Position numbers and translations under genes: made by a program. 64,000 bases of DNA from JAANXG01 sp049583715. GTDB lineage: Bacteria; Pseudomonadota; Gammaproteobacteria; Arenicellales; JAANXG01. This document shows positions 33,588 through 45,036 of this stretch, piece after piece; positions within the stretch are counted from its first letter, which is position 1; each line of letters opens with the position of its first letter. The notes under the pieces are model-generated. The model was not told the DNA's origin, searched no databases, and saw nothing but the letters and a program-made list of their open reading frames with translations. The stretch lies in NCBI GenBank assembly GCA_049583715.1, contig JBAUWJ010000190.1, positions 18,618 to 82,617 of the forward strand, given 5' to 3'.

Positions 33588-35651
33588 TTGACCTCCACGG
33601 TCCAAAATCACCTGGCGAGCGAAACCAGCCCGTACCTGCTCCAGCACGCGGGCAATCCCGTCGACTGGTACCCCTGGGGTCCGGAGGCGCTCGACCTGGC
33701 GCGAAAGAGCGGCAGACCGATACTCCTTTCCATCGGCTACACCGCATGCCACTGGTGCCATGTGATGGAGAAGGAGTCCTTCGAGGACGAAGCGACCGCC
33801 GCCTACATGAACGAGCATTTCGTGTGCATCAAGGTCGACCGCGAGGAGCGGCCCGATCTGGACAAGATCTACCAGATCGCCCACCAGATGCTGAGCCGCA
33901 GGCCCGGCGGATGGCCGCTGACCGTTGCCATGGACCCTGTGCACCACGTCCCGTTCTTCGCCGGCACGTATTTCCCGGACCGGCCCCGCCACGGAATGCC
34001 CGCCTTCACGGATATTCTGGCCCGTATCGTCGAGTTCTACGAGACCCACAGGGAAGACAGCCTGCCCGAGCACATCTCGGCCATGCGGGCGGCAATGGCC
34101 CAGCTCCAGGACGGACCGGCCGGCGACGCGGCGCCGGAGCTGCTCGACCGTGCAGCCGCGGAGCTGGAAAGTGCTTATGACTCCGTCAACGGCGGCTTCG
34201 GGGGCGCCCCCAAGTTTCCGCATCCGACGAATCTCAGTCTCTGCCTGCGCCTCTGGCGACGTTCCGCCCGGCAGGGTCCGTCCCGCGATCGCCTGCTCGA
34301 GATCGCCCGCCACTCACTCGAAGCCATGGCCGACAAGGGCTTGTTCGACCACGTCGGCGGCGGCTTTTATCGCTACTCGGTCGATGCCGGCTGGGTGATC
34401 CCGCATTTCGAGAAGATGCTGTACGACAATGCGCAGCTCCTGCCGCTCTACACCGACGCGCATCTCGCCACCGGTGATCGGCGGTTCAGGGAGGTGGCGC
34501 TGCGCACGGGGCACTGGGTGATGGACGAGATGCAGTCCCCGGAGGGCGCCTACTACTCTACGCTGGACGCGGACTCGGAAGGCGAGGAAGGACGTTTCTA
34601 CCTGTGGACGCGGGACGAGATCGCCGCAGTTCTGGACAGCGAGGAGCTGGCCGTGGTCGAAGATCGATTCGGACTGCGCGGCGGTGCCAACTTCGAAGGC
34701 AAATGGCACCTGAACATCGCCCAGGACATCGCGTCGGTCTCCAGGCACACCGGTCTCGAGCGCTCGAGGGTCGAGTCTCGGCTGGAGTCGGCCCGAACCA
34801 AGCTGCACACGGCGCGCGGGAGGCGGACTCGCCCCTTCAGGGACGAGAAGATACTCACCGCCTGGAACGGGCTGATGATCCACGGCATGGCGCACGCCGG
34901 CCTGCAGCTCGGTGAGCCGGCATTCGTCGAGTCCGCCACCCGGGCGCTGGACTTCGTCCGGAACCGCCTGTGGCGGGACGGGCGCCTGTGCGCCACCACC
35001 AAGGATGGCGTGACTCGCCTCAACGCCTATCTCGACGACTATGCCTTCCTGATCGACGCCCTGCTCACCGTCAACCAGTGCGCCTGGGACACCACTCGCA
35101 TCCAATGGGCGATGACACTCGCGGACTTCGTCCTCGAGCATTTCGAGGACAGGGCGCGGGGTGGATTGTTCTTCACATCGGACGACCACGAGGCCCTGCT
35201 GCACCGCGACAAGCCGGGCACGGACGACGCGACGCCGTCCGGCAACGGCATCGCCGCCCGGGTGCTGCTCCGCCTAGGGCACCTGCTCGCCGAGACCCGC
35301 TACCTGGAGGCGGCCGGGCGTATCCTCGAGGCAATGTCCGGCGCCATGGCGCGATACCCTTCCGCCCACGGTGCCCTCTTGGAGGCACTCGACGAGTTTC
35401 ACGACCCGGTGGAGACCATCGTGATCCGCGGCCCGGACGAAACCACGGCGCCATGGCGCGCGGCCTGCGCCGGCTACTATCCCGACCGGCAGGTGTTTGC
35501 CATACCCGAGCAGACCGCGGGCACACTCCCCGGTATAATCGAGAACATGCGAATTCGCGGGAACGTCACGGCCTATGTGTGCCGCGGCACGGCGTGCAGC
35601 GAACCCATCACCGGGCAGTCCGCGCTCAGCCGGTATCTGGCGAAGGACTGA
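33588..35651 (+). CDS. YyaL-type thioredoxin-domain protein (DUF255)
   Basis: The 687-residue product starts with a DUF255 thioredoxin-like domain (ETSPYLLQHAGNPVDWYPWG; SIGYTACHWCHVMEKESF with a CxxC, then KVDREERPDLDKIYQ) followed by an alpha/alpha-barrel domain (GGFGGAPKFPHPTNLSLCLR; DKGLFDHVGGGFYRYSVD; HFEKMLYDNAQLLPLY) like those of glycoside-type epimerases. Biological role is unknown. A TTG at 33588 is the best start. The icd gene follows 110 bp downstream. Confidence 0.9.
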   Translation: MTSTVQNHLASETSPYLLQHAGNPVDWYPWGPEALDLARKSGRPILLSIGYTACHWCHVMEKESFEDEATAAYMNEHFVCIKVDREERPDLDKIYQIAHQMLSRRPGGWPLTVAMDPVHHVPFFAGTYFPDRPRHGMPAFTDILARIVEFYETHREDSLPEHISAMRAAMAQLQDGPAGDAAPELLDRAAAELESAYDSVNGGFGGAPKFPHPTNLSLCLRLWRRSARQGPSRDRLLEIARHSLEAMADKGLFDHVGGGFYRYSVDAGWVIPHFEKMLYDNAQLLPLYTDAHLATGDRRFREVALRTGHWVMDEMQSPEGAYYSTLDADSEGEEGRFYLWTRDEIAAVLDSEELAVVEDRFGLRGGANFEGKWHLNIAQDIASVSRHTGLERSRVESRLESARTKLHTARGRRTRPFRDEKILTAWNGLMIHGMAHAGLQLGEPAFVESATRALDFVRNRLWRDGRLCATTKDGVTRLNAYLDDYAFLIDALLTVNQCAWDTTRIQWAMTLADFVLEHFEDRARGGLFFTSDDHEALLHRDKPGTDDATPSGNGIAARVLLRLGHLLAETRYLEAAGRILEAMSGAMARYPSAHGALLEALDEFHDPVETIVIRGPDETTAPWRAACAGYYPDRQVFAIPEQTAGTLPGIIENMRIRGNVTAYVCRGTACSEPITGQSALSRYLAKD

Positions 35652-35761
35652 CGCGGATCCTCGCGGGCCCATCCTCGCCACACGCAGCATGCCGGCCCGG
35701 ACATGCCCTTCTCCGATCAACCCGGGCAGATTTTGAAATTGAACCCATCACGGAGCCATCC

Positions 35762-37528
<1,767 letters not shown>

Positions 37529-37529
37529 G

Positions 37530-37670
37530 GCGAGCGACTGTTTGACGGTGGGGATGGCTGGTGGCAGCGCGGCGAGCATGGGTCGGGGGAGGCTCGACAA
37601 GACCCAGCAGCCCAGTACCATCAAACACTGCTTGTCGGAATGAATTCCGACCCACAGGGAGCGCCAACAA
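37530..37670 (+). repeat. GTCGGAATGAATTCCGAC dispersed repeat, copy 3
   Basis: The core is at 37634-37651, preceded by GACCCAGCAGCCCAGTACC and ATCAAACACTGCTT as at 16275-16319. A CTGTTTGACGGT word at about 37538 is the inverse of the ACCATCAAACAC before the core, so the unit is bounded by short inverted repeats about 90 bp apart. It lies between icd and folK. Confidence 0.8.
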
Positions 37671-37748
37671 TGAGACCCTGTTTGTACACCATGCGCAAAG
37701 ACGTATAGAGTGTGTGGCACCCAACGAACCTGCATCCAGGGATTTCCC

Positions 37749-38312
37749 TTGCTCTGCGAAACGCCTCCTGACGAGCCCGTCGTCGCCTACGTGGGACTCG
37801 GGAGCAACCTCGGCGACGGCCCGGCCACCCTGAGAACCGCCATCGCGGCCATCGACCTGCTGCCGCGCACGAGGGTTGCCCGGCGATCGTCCTTCTATCG
37901 GTCGCCGCCCATGGGCGTGGTCAGCCAGCCCTGGTTCATCAACGCCGTGGTTCAGGTAAGAACGCGCCTGACGGCGCCGGAGCTCCTCGCCGAGCTCCAG
38001 AAGATCGAGCGTCGCTGCGGGCGGGTCAGGAAGCTGCGCTGGGGGCCGCGCACGCTGGATCTCGACATCCTCCTGTACGGCGACAGTGTCACGAGCAGGC
38101 CAGAGCTGACAATTCCCCACCCCGGCGTCTCGTCGCGCGCTTTCGTGCTGTATCCACTCCTCGAGATCGCACCGAACCTGGAGATTCCGCGCATGGGGTC
38201 GCCCGCGTCTCTCGTCCGTCAGTACCGCGGGCCGCTCCCCGTGCGTCTGCCTACCGGCCCGCGAGGCTTATCCGGCACGACGATCGCCGGCCTTCGGATC
38301 GACGCGCACTGA
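37749..38312 (+). CDS. folK: 6-hydroxymethyl-7,8-dihydropterin pyrophosphokinase
   Basis: HPPK activates the pterin for folate synthesis. VAYVGLGSNLGDGPATLR, SSFYRSPPMG, QPWFINAVVQV and the signature RWGPRTLDLDILLYGD are all present; about 187 residues is normal to slightly long. The TTG at 37749 is preferred because AGGGA lies six bases upstream; a GTG at 37710 is in frame but has no ribosome-binding site. No folB or folP partner is adjacent. Confidence 0.92.
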   Translation: MLCETPPDEPVVAYVGLGSNLGDGPATLRTAIAAIDLLPRTRVARRSSFYRSPPMGVVSQPWFINAVVQVRTRLTAPELLAELQKIERRCGRVRKLRWGPRTLDLDILLYGDSVTSRPELTIPHPGVSSRAFVLYPLLEIAPNLEIPRMGSPASLVRQYRGPLPVRLPTGPRGLSGTTIAGLRIDAH

Positions 38313-38378
38313 GTCGGCGGCGAGCCGACTTTCCGCACGGGATCGGGCCTGCGGGGGATGCCGGGGCGGTGATCGGCC

Positions 38379-39317
38379 TCACAGCTCCAGGCGGCTGCCG
38401 AAGCTCTCCTGGTAACGCCGTGCGAAATCCTCCGGCGTGAAGCTGTGGTTCTGCGTGCCGTGACGCTCTATCTTGATGCCGCCCGCGAGGGACGCTATGC
38501 GTCCGGTCGTTTCCCAGTCCAGACCGCGGCTCAGGCCGTAGAGCAGGCCCGCCCGGTAAGCGTCACCGCACCCCGTGGGATCGACGACCTCTTCCACCTT
38601 GGCGGGCGGGATGTCCAGGGTTAGGCCACCGGCGTATATCCGCGACCCCTCTCCGCCCCGGGTGACGATGAGCGCCTCGACCTCGGAGGCGACTTCCTTG
38701 ATATCCCGGCCGGTGCGCTCCTGCAGCAGCCGGCTCTCGTAGTCGTTGAGGGTGATGTAGGCGGCGCGCTCGATGAATGCATCGAGCTCCTCTTTTCCGA
38801 ACATGGGCAGGCCCTGGCCGGGGTCGAAGATGAAGGGAATGCCGCGGTCCGCGTACTGCGCGGCATGCTCGATCATGGCGCGGCGCCCGTCCGGGGCCAG
38901 GATACCGAGGTCGACGCCCTCGACGCCGTCCACGCGGTTACGATGGGCTTCGTTCATGGCGCCGGGATGAAACGCCGTGATCTGGTTGTCGTCCATGTCC
39001 GTAGTGATGTATGCCTGGGCGGTATAGGTGCCGAACACGGGCGTCACGTGAGTGCGGTCTATGCCGTGCTTGTCGAGCCACCCGGCATAGGAATCGAAGT
39101 CGTCGCCGACGGTGCCCATGGGAAGGGGGTCGCCGCCGAGCAGCTTCAGGTTGTAGGCGATGTTGCCCGCGCAGCCGCCGAATTCCCGGCGCATGCCGGG
39201 AACGATAAAGCAGACATTCAGGATGTGCACCTGGTCGGGAAGAATGTGGTTCTTGAACCGGTCCTCGAACACCATGATGGTGTCATAGGCAAACGATCCA
39301 CAAATCAATACTGGCAT
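38379..39317 (-). CDS. PfkB-family kinase, adenosine kinase-like
   Basis: The 312-residue ribokinase-fold protein has the N-terminal ICGSFAYDTIMVFEDRF, the substrate-binding GGCAGNIAYNLKLLGG and the catalytic anion-hole motif DPTGCGDAYRAGLLYGL. The sequence resembles bacterial proteins annotated as adenosine kinase or carbohydrate kinase; the phosphate acceptor is not certain. It is 108 bp downstream of gcvH on the same strand. Confidence 0.88.
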   Translation of the reverse strand: MPVLICGSFAYDTIMVFEDRFKNHILPDQVHILNVCFIVPGMRREFGGCAGNIAYNLKLLGGDPLPMGTVGDDFDSYAGWLDKHGIDRTHVTPVFGTYTAQAYITTDMDDNQITAFHPGAMNEAHRNRVDGVEGVDLGILAPDGRRAMIEHAAQYADRGIPFIFDPGQGLPMFGKEELDAFIERAAYITLNDYESRLLQERTGRDIKEVASEVEALIVTRGGEGSRIYAGGLTLDIPPAKVEEVVDPTGCGDAYRAGLLYGLSRGLDWETTGRIASLAGGIKIERHGTQNHSFTPEDFARRYQESFGSRLEL

Positions 39318-39424
39318 TCAATGCTCCAAATGAACGAAACAGACGAGCTCTGTCAGCTCGTGCGAGCGCGGATGGAACCGGCTCAGGGAAGGCGCCGCCT
39401 GAAAACCGGTCACGCGGCAGGCGT

Positions 39425-39814
39425 CTACTCGACCTCCAGCAACTCCTGATACGCATCGGAGTCCAGCAGCTCGTCCCAGTCACCCTCGTCGTCCGGACGC
39501 AGCCTGAACAGCCAGCCGTCGGCATAGGGGCTCTGGTTCACCAGCTCGGGCGTGTCCTCCAATGCACTGTTCGTCTCCACGATCTCGCCGTTGACCGGCG
39601 CATAGATATCGGAGGCCGCCTTGACCGATTCCACCACCGCGCATTCATCCCCGGCACCGACAGTGCTGCCGACCTCCGGAAGCTCGACGAACACCATGTC
39701 CCCGAGCTGGTCCTGCGCGTGGTCGGTGATGCCCACCTCGAAGTGTCCGTCCTCCATGCGCCGGACCCATTCGTGGGACTTGGTATAGCGCAGCTCACCA
39801 GGAATCTCACTCAT
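39425..39814 (-). CDS. gcvH: Glycine cleavage system H protein
   Basis: GcvH shuttles the aminomethyl group between the P, T and L proteins on a lipoyl arm. The 129-residue product contains YTKSHEWVRRMEDGHFEVGI and the lipoylation site VVESVKAASDIYAPV. GAGGAGG lies upstream of the ATG. The gcvP and gcvT genes are not here, and no glycine riboswitch is evident upstream. Confidence 0.96.
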   Translation of the reverse strand: MSEIPGELRYTKSHEWVRRMEDGHFEVGITDHAQDQLGDMVFVELPEVGSTVGAGDECAVVESVKAASDIYAPVNGEIVETNSALEDTPELVNQSPYADGWLFRLRPDDEGDWDELLDSDAYQELLEVE

Positions 39815-40001
39815 TATTTTAGAACCTCCTCAGATTCAGATGTAACACCCCGGTGCACGATGACCGGCCTACGGGAACTATAGCCACCGGAAAGAGCGAA
39901 CTCCAGCTCGACACGCGACCAACGCCTCCTCGCCGATCCGGGGGCTCTCGGCGATGGGGCCGAGCCTCGCCCGGGCCGCGCGGATGGCCGCCGACCGATG
40001 T

Positions 40002-40463
40002 TCAGGATGCCCCCAGTATTCCCTCGTTTTTCTTGATCGAGCACTTGCCGTTCGTCTTCATGCCCTGGCACACCCCGTACATGTGCAGCGAGTGACCCTC
40101 CAGCACAAAGCCCGCGTTCTCCGCAACCTTGCGCTGGCGCTCCTCGATGGTCTTGTCGTAAAACTCGAACACGCGCCCGCACTCGACGCACACCATGTGA
40201 TCGTGGTGGCCCTCGTCGTCAAGCTCGAAGACGGACCTGCCGCCCTCAAAGTTGTGGCGGATCACCAGGCCCGCGCTCTCGAACTGCGTCAGCACGCGAT
40301 ACACGGTCGCCAGCCCGATGTCCTCCCCGGCGTCGAGAAGCTCCTTGTAGACGTCCTCCGCGGTCATGTGCCGCACCTCGGCGCCCTCCAGGATGCCCAG
40401 GATCTTGAGACGCGGAACGGTTGTCTTCAGGCCCGCCCTCTTCAGTTCGTTGCTCGATGACAC
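40002..40463 (-). CDS. fur: Ferric uptake regulator
   Basis: The 153-residue Fur has an N-terminal winged helix (ELKRAGLKTTVPRLKILGIL; DIGLATVYRVLTQFESAGLV), the metal site region FELDDEGHHDHMVCVECGRV with its CxxC, and a C-terminal tail with further cysteines (CQGMKTNGKCSIKK). The GTG at 40463 gives the usual SSNELKRAGLK start. A GATAAT-type word lies upstream at about 40545, but no convincing Fur box is visible. Confidence 0.95.
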   Translation of the reverse strand: MSSSNELKRAGLKTTVPRLKILGILEGAEVRHMTAEDVYKELLDAGEDIGLATVYRVLTQFESAGLVIRHNFEGGRSVFELDDEGHHDHMVCVECGRVFEFYDKTIEERQRKVAENAGFVLEGHSLHMYGVCQGMKTNGKCSIKKNEGILGAS

Positions 40464-40625
40464 CGTCAACGCTCCACGGTGGGACAAGCCACCTTGAATG
40501 TCAGCCCCCACAATCGCCCCATTGTCTCCCCATTATCTCAAATTACGGTCGTGAGCATAGCCGGATGCGGGCCGGCGCGGCATTTGGCGCGAGCGGAGCC
40601 GATGGGCCGCTCTCATTGACGATGC

Positions 40626-41822
40626 CTAGAACCGGGGCCGCGACGTCCCGAGAGCCTGCCGCGTCAGAAAATGCTTCAGCCAATCCTGGTGGTCCACCAC
40701 GTCGAGACCCAGGCCCCGCAGGCGGTGGACGACCGTCGACTCGGTCGAGAACAGTCCATGCAGGGCATCCAGCATTCGCATCGTGGAAAAGTTCTCGCTG
40801 CGCCGCCAGCGCTCGAATCGACGCAGGACGTGCCGGCGGCCGATGTCCCGCCCCTTGCGCGCGCCTTCGAGTAACACGCGGGCCAGCGAGCAGGCATCAC
40901 CGAATCCAAGATTGACGCCCTGTCCGGCGAGCGGATGCACGACGTGGGCCGCGTCCCCGATGAGCGCGCCGCGCTCGACGACATACTGCGCCGCGCTGCG
41001 TCTCGACAAGTCGAAGCTGCGCACGGCACTGACCACCTCCACCTCCCCCAGCCTGCGGTCGAACGCCGCCTCCAGCCGGCGGCCGAACGATGGCTCATCC
41101 AGACCGGTCAGCTCCTCGGCGAGCTCGGCGTCACAGGTCCACACGACGGAGCAGTGACCGTTCGCCAGGGGCAGGAACGCAACGGGGCCGGACGGCAGGA
41201 ACCGCTGCCAGGCCGTCATCCGGTGCGGGAGCGCCGTCCGGACTTCGCATACGAACGCCTTTTGACCGTAAAGGCGCATGTCCAGGGCAACTCCCAGCTC
41301 CTGCCTGACCCAGGAATGCGCACCGTCGGCTCCGACTACGAGCTTGCCCGTCAACATCTCTCCGCCACTCAGGGTCAGGCGGCAATGCTCGTCGTCCACG
41401 ACGAGGCGCTCCGGCTCGGCACCGAAGCGGCACTCGATGTTGGCCGCGCTGCCTGTGGTCTCTCGCAGTGCATATTGAATGTTGGCGTTCTCGATGATGA
41501 ATCCCAGCCACGACTCCCCGAGCTCGGAGGCATCGAATTCGATCGATCCTTCGCTGCATGCGTCCCAGACGCACATCGACCGATACGGACCTATCCGGCT
41601 CGCATCGAGGCGGTCCCAGGCGCCGATCGCCTTCAGTATGTCGCGGCTGCCCGGACTGACGGCGCTCACTCTGAGGTCATAGTGCTCCGCCGGCGGAGGC
41701 TCCGGCGGCGCGCCGGCATCCAGCAGCGCCACGGAAAACGGCGAGTCCGCCAGGGCGGCCGCGAAGCTCGCTCCGACCATGCCCGCCCCCACCACCAGGA
41801 TGTCGTAGCCCGACCCGCTCAT
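40626..41822 (-). CDS. ubiI: FAD-dependent ubiquinone-biosynthesis hydroxylase (UbiI-like)
   Basis: A 398-residue class A flavin monooxygenase: N-terminal dinucleotide fold ILVVGAGMVGASFAAALA, the middle ADGAHSWVRQ and the second FAD motif ALIGDAAHVVHPLAGQGVNLGFGD, the UbiH/COQ6 signature. By synteny (ygfB-pepP-ubiH-this gene, as in E. coli) it corresponds to UbiI, the C5-hydroxylase; UbiF-type specificity cannot be excluded. It starts 1 bp after the ubiH stop, so the operon is tight. Confidence 0.88.
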   Translation of the reverse strand: MSGSGYDILVVGAGMVGASFAAALADSPFSVALLDAGAPPEPPPAEHYDLRVSAVSPGSRDILKAIGAWDRLDASRIGPYRSMCVWDACSEGSIEFDASELGESWLGFIIENANIQYALRETTGSAANIECRFGAEPERLVVDDEHCRLTLSGGEMLTGKLVVGADGAHSWVRQELGVALDMRLYGQKAFVCEVRTALPHRMTAWQRFLPSGPVAFLPLANGHCSVVWTCDAELAEELTGLDEPSFGRRLEAAFDRRLGEVEVVSAVRSFDLSRRSAAQYVVERGALIGDAAHVVHPLAGQGVNLGFGDACSLARVLLEGARKGRDIGRRHVLRRFERWRRSENFSTMRMLDALHGLFSTESTVVHRLRGLGLDVVDHQDWLKHFLTRQALGTSRPRF

Positions 41823-41823
41823 G

Positions 41824-43050
41824 TCACACCGACAGCGGCACGCCGCGGGTCAAGCGCGGCAAGCGGCCGCCGAGGCCCATGGTTCGTTTCACCAGGAATC
41901 TCTTGGCGGGCGGAAAGTGATTCAGCGCCGTCAGAGCGATATTGCGGCCCGCGACAAAAGGGGCGATCTCATTGGCGAACACGCGGATCAGGCCGTCGGT
42001 GAATCGGGTGGTCGCGCGCACATCCCGCCGGCGCCAGTCCCTGTACTGGTCGAGGACCGTGGCGCGGCCGACATCACCGTTGTATCTGGAATGAGTCGCC
42101 AGAACATCGGCAAGAACGGCGACGTCGCGCAGCCCCAGGTTGAACCCCTGTCCCGCAACCGGGTGAATGGTGTGCGCGGCGTTTCCCACCGCCACCGCCC
42201 GGCCCCGCACCGGTTCCGGCACCTCGAGCAGCTTCAAGGGATACGGCCGTCGGCGGCCGGGCGAGACCAGGGGTCCGAGCCAGTCCCCGAAGCGTGCCTG
42301 CAGGCGATCCAGGAACTCCTCGTCGGAGTACGCCAGGATGCTCTCGACGTCGTGGTCCCGCGCCGTCCAGACCACCCCGTAGCGACTGTCGCTCGTCGGC
42401 AACATCGCCAGGGGGCCGGTCGAGGTGAAGCGTTCGAACGCCGTGCCGGCGAGCGGCACGCGCGAGGTGACGGTGCACAGTATCGCGCTCTGGTGGTAGT
42501 CCGTCGTCCTGGCATCGATTCCCACCATGTCGCGCGCGGCGGAGCTCGTGCCGTCGGCGAGCACGACCAGGCGCGCCCGGACGGGGTCCTCCCGCGAGTC
42601 CAGGCGCACTGAAGCCCCGTCGTCGTCCGTCTCGATGGCGGTGACCCGGGCGGGGCAGTACAGGCGCGCAGCGCCGGCGGCCTCGATCCGCTCCACCAGG
42701 CTCAAGCCGATGACACGCGCCGGCACGACGTAGCCCAGCGCGGGCATGTTGAACTCGGCAGCCGACAGCCGGACCTTGCCGTAATGCCCCCGGTCCGAGA
42801 TGTGGATGTGCTCGATGGGCGTCACGCCCCGGGCCCTGACGGCCGGCCAGACGCCGATGCCGTCCAGGATGCGCATCGACGCGGGTGCCAGGGACAGCAT
42901 CTTCTCGTCGTAGCTCGGCTGGGCATCGGAGCGAAACGGCACGGCCTCGACCAAGGCGATATCCAGCCCCGTCGGCGAAAGCGCGCAGGCGAGGCTCGCG
43001 CCGATCAAGCCGCCGCCGACGATGACCACATCGTGCTCCGTTCCGCTCAT
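41824..43050 (-). CDS. ubiH: 2-octaprenyl-6-methoxyphenol hydroxylase
   Basis: A 408-residue flavin monooxygenase catalysing a late ring hydroxylation (C1) of ubiquinone synthesis. Motifs: HDVVIVGGGLIGASLACAL, VLADGTSSAARDMVG and AVGNAAHTIHPVAGQGFNLGLRD. The ATG at 43050 overlaps the pepP stop (ATGA). Assignment as UbiH rests on sequence and on its place directly after pepP, as in E. coli. Confidence 0.92.
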   Translation of the reverse strand: MSGTEHDVVIVGGGLIGASLACALSPTGLDIALVEAVPFRSDAQPSYDEKMLSLAPASMRILDGIGVWPAVRARGVTPIEHIHISDRGHYGKVRLSAAEFNMPALGYVVPARVIGLSLVERIEAAGAARLYCPARVTAIETDDDGASVRLDSREDPVRARLVVLADGTSSAARDMVGIDARTTDYHQSAILCTVTSRVPLAGTAFERFTSTGPLAMLPTSDSRYGVVWTARDHDVESILAYSDEEFLDRLQARFGDWLGPLVSPGRRRPYPLKLLEVPEPVRGRAVAVGNAAHTIHPVAGQGFNLGLRDVAVLADVLATHSRYNGDVGRATVLDQYRDWRRRDVRATTRFTDGLIRVFANEIAPFVAGRNIALTALNHFPPAKRFLVKRTMGLGGRLPRLTRGVPLSV

Positions 43051-44354
43051 GCGCCGCTCATGATGGATTCGATCTCGTCGATGGTCTTGGGCGCGTGGGC
43101 GGACAGCACCAGATTTCCCTTCCGCTGCACCAGCACGTCGTCCTCGATCCGAATGCCGATGTTCCTGAAACGCGGATCGATGTCCTCGTCCTTGCCGATG
43201 TACAACCCCGGCTCGACGGTCATCACCATTCCCGGCTCCAGGGCACGCCATTCAGTCTCGACCTTGTAGTCACCCACGTCGTGCACGTCCATGCCCAGCC
43301 AGTGTCCGGTGCGGTGCATGTAGAAGCGCCGGTAATTACCCTGCTCGATATTGTCATCGACGCCGCCTTCGAGCAGCCCGAGCTCGATCAGGCCCTCGAC
43401 GAGCACCCGCACCGCCGCCTCGTGCGGCTGATTCCAGTGGTTTCCGATCCGCGCCTGCTCGATGGCGGAGAGCTGGGCGGCGAGCACGATCTCGTACACG
43501 GCCTTCTGCGGACCGGTGAACTTGCCGTTGACCGGGAACGTCCGGGTGATGTCCGAGGCGTAGTAGTCCAGCTCGCCGCCCGCGTCGATGAGCAGCAGGT
43601 CGCCGGAGCGGAGCTCGTCCCGGTTCGAGATGTAGTGCAGCGTGCAGGCGTTCGCCCCGCCGGCGACGATGGGTGGATAGGCCCAGGACTCACAGCCGGA
43701 TTTCTTGAACTGGTACTCGAGCTCGGCGGCGATCTCGTACTCCATCATTCCCGGTCGGCAGACCTCCATGACGCGTCGATGAGCCGAAGCGGAGATCCTG
43801 GCGATCCGTTTCATGATGTTGACCTCTTCCGTTCGCTTGATCAGCCGCAGCTCATGCAGGATGTGCCCGAGGTCCACGATTTCGTTCGGCCCGCTCATGC
43901 CCACGCGCGACTTGGTCTTCACTTCCTGGACCCAGTTCAGCAGCTTGACGTCGAAGTCGTTGTGGCTGCCCACCGTGCAGAATACCTTGCGCCGGTTCTC
44001 CAGCAGGCCGGGCAGGATCTCGTCGATGTCGTCGATGGGAAACGCGTCGTCCGCCCCGTACTCGGATACCGCGCCATCGAGCCCGGAGCGCCGCCCGTCC
44101 CAGGTCTCCCTTTCGTCGTCCCGCTCGCGACAGAAGAGGATGAACTCCCCCTGCTCGCGGTCCGGGCACAGAACAGCCACCGCCTCGGGCTCGGGATATC
44201 CCGTGAGGTAGAAAAAATCGCTGTCCGGACGAAAAGGGAACAGCACGTCCCGGTTGCGGACACACTCCGGTGACGTGGGAATGACGGCGACGCCGCCTCC
44301 CATCAGTTGCATGACGTCCTGCCGCCTGCGGTTAAAGACTTTGGGGTCGAGCAT
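43047..44354 (-). CDS. pepP: Xaa-Pro aminopeptidase (aminopeptidase P)
   Basis: The 435-residue M24B enzyme removes N-terminal residues before proline. Metal ligands are visible in LLIDAGGELDYYASDITRTF (two Asp), HRTGHWLGMDVHDVG (His), TVEPGLYIG (Glu) and GIRIEDDVLV (Glu). The length is normal. It begins immediately after the ygfB stop codon and overlaps ubiH by 4 bp. Confidence 0.95.
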   Translation of the reverse strand: MLDPKVFNRRRQDVMQLMGGGVAVIPTSPECVRNRDVLFPFRPDSDFFYLTGYPEPEAVAVLCPDREQGEFILFCRERDDERETWDGRRSGLDGAVSEYGADDAFPIDDIDEILPGLLENRRKVFCTVGSHNDFDVKLLNWVQEVKTKSRVGMSGPNEIVDLGHILHELRLIKRTEEVNIMKRIARISASAHRRVMEVCRPGMMEYEIAAELEYQFKKSGCESWAYPPIVAGGANACTLHYISNRDELRSGDLLLIDAGGELDYYASDITRTFPVNGKFTGPQKAVYEIVLAAQLSAIEQARIGNHWNQPHEAAVRVLVEGLIELGLLEGGVDDNIEQGNYRRFYMHRTGHWLGMDVHDVGDYKVETEWRALEPGMVMTVEPGLYIGKDEDIDPRFRNIGIRIEDDVLVQRKGNLVLSAHAPKTIDEIESIMSGA

Positions 44355-44933
44355 TCAGTTCAGGCTCCCGTCCGCAAGGTCCGGTTTCAGCTCCGGCTGC
44401 ATCTCCTCGAAAACGAGCTGCACGCCGACCCGGACATACTCCTCGATCTCGACCAGGGCTCGCTCGTCCTCCTCCCCTTCGCCACCGGCCCGTGCCTCGC
44501 TGATCTTTATCAAATCCTGCACGAACTCGCCGCCGTCCTCCTGGAGCCCGTCCAGCACGGCGGCCTGCTCACCGCACAGCAGCGCCAGGACGAAGCCGCG
44601 CGCCCAGTCGGCCAGCGCCGCCGCGCGCTCGGCCACAGGCTCGTCGTCGTCGGGCAGCAGCAGGTTGAACTCGATACCGGCATCCAACGTCCGCCAGGTC
44701 TCACCCATCAGCGCGTCCACGAGCTCCATCACCATGGTTTGACCGCCGCCGACGCTCCGCCGCAGACCCATCAACGCGGACAGCGCGGAATCGGCGTCCT
44801 CCACGAGTTTGAGCTGGCGGCACACCTGGCCGCACACCATGCCGTGCACCTCCGACGCGCGCAGGTCCAGAGCGGCGAGGTCCAGGGCGGCCTGGAGTTG
44901 AACGTAGCTGGTCGTTTGTTGATCCGGAGACAT
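44355..44933 (-). CDS. ygfB: UPF0149 family protein (YgfB)
   Basis: The 192-residue acidic helical protein has the family features SEVHGMVCGQVC and ALADWARGFVLALLCG and the C-terminal EEYVRVGVQLVFEEMQ. The ATG at 44933 starts at the conserved region. First gene of the ygfB-pepP-ubiH-ubiI operon. In Pseudomonas YgfB has been linked to regulation of ampDh3; here the role is unknown. Confidence 0.88.
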   Translation of the reverse strand: MSPDQQTTSYVQLQAALDLAALDLRASEVHGMVCGQVCRQLKLVEDADSALSALMGLRRSVGGGQTMVMELVDALMGETWRTLDAGIEFNLLLPDDDEPVAERAAALADWARGFVLALLCGEQAAVLDGLQEDGGEFVQDLIKISEARAGGEGEEDERALVEIEEYVRVGVQLVFEEMQPELKPDLADGSLN

Positions 44934-45036
44934 GAGTATACCGTTGCCTGGAGTGGCACGGTGCATTGTACCCGCCTGCTGTCAAGAGCAAAAAGCGTTG
45001 ACCGTTCATTTCTCTATGCCTATATTTCGAGAAGCT

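Noticed and set aside
39815..40001. Glycine riboswitch before gcvH
   Set aside because: The 187-bp gap shows no tandem aptamer-like conserved segments, only a normal ribosome-binding site.
40464..40560. Fur box upstream of fur
   Set aside because: Only one GATAAT-like word is seen; the 19-bp inverted-repeat consensus is not met.
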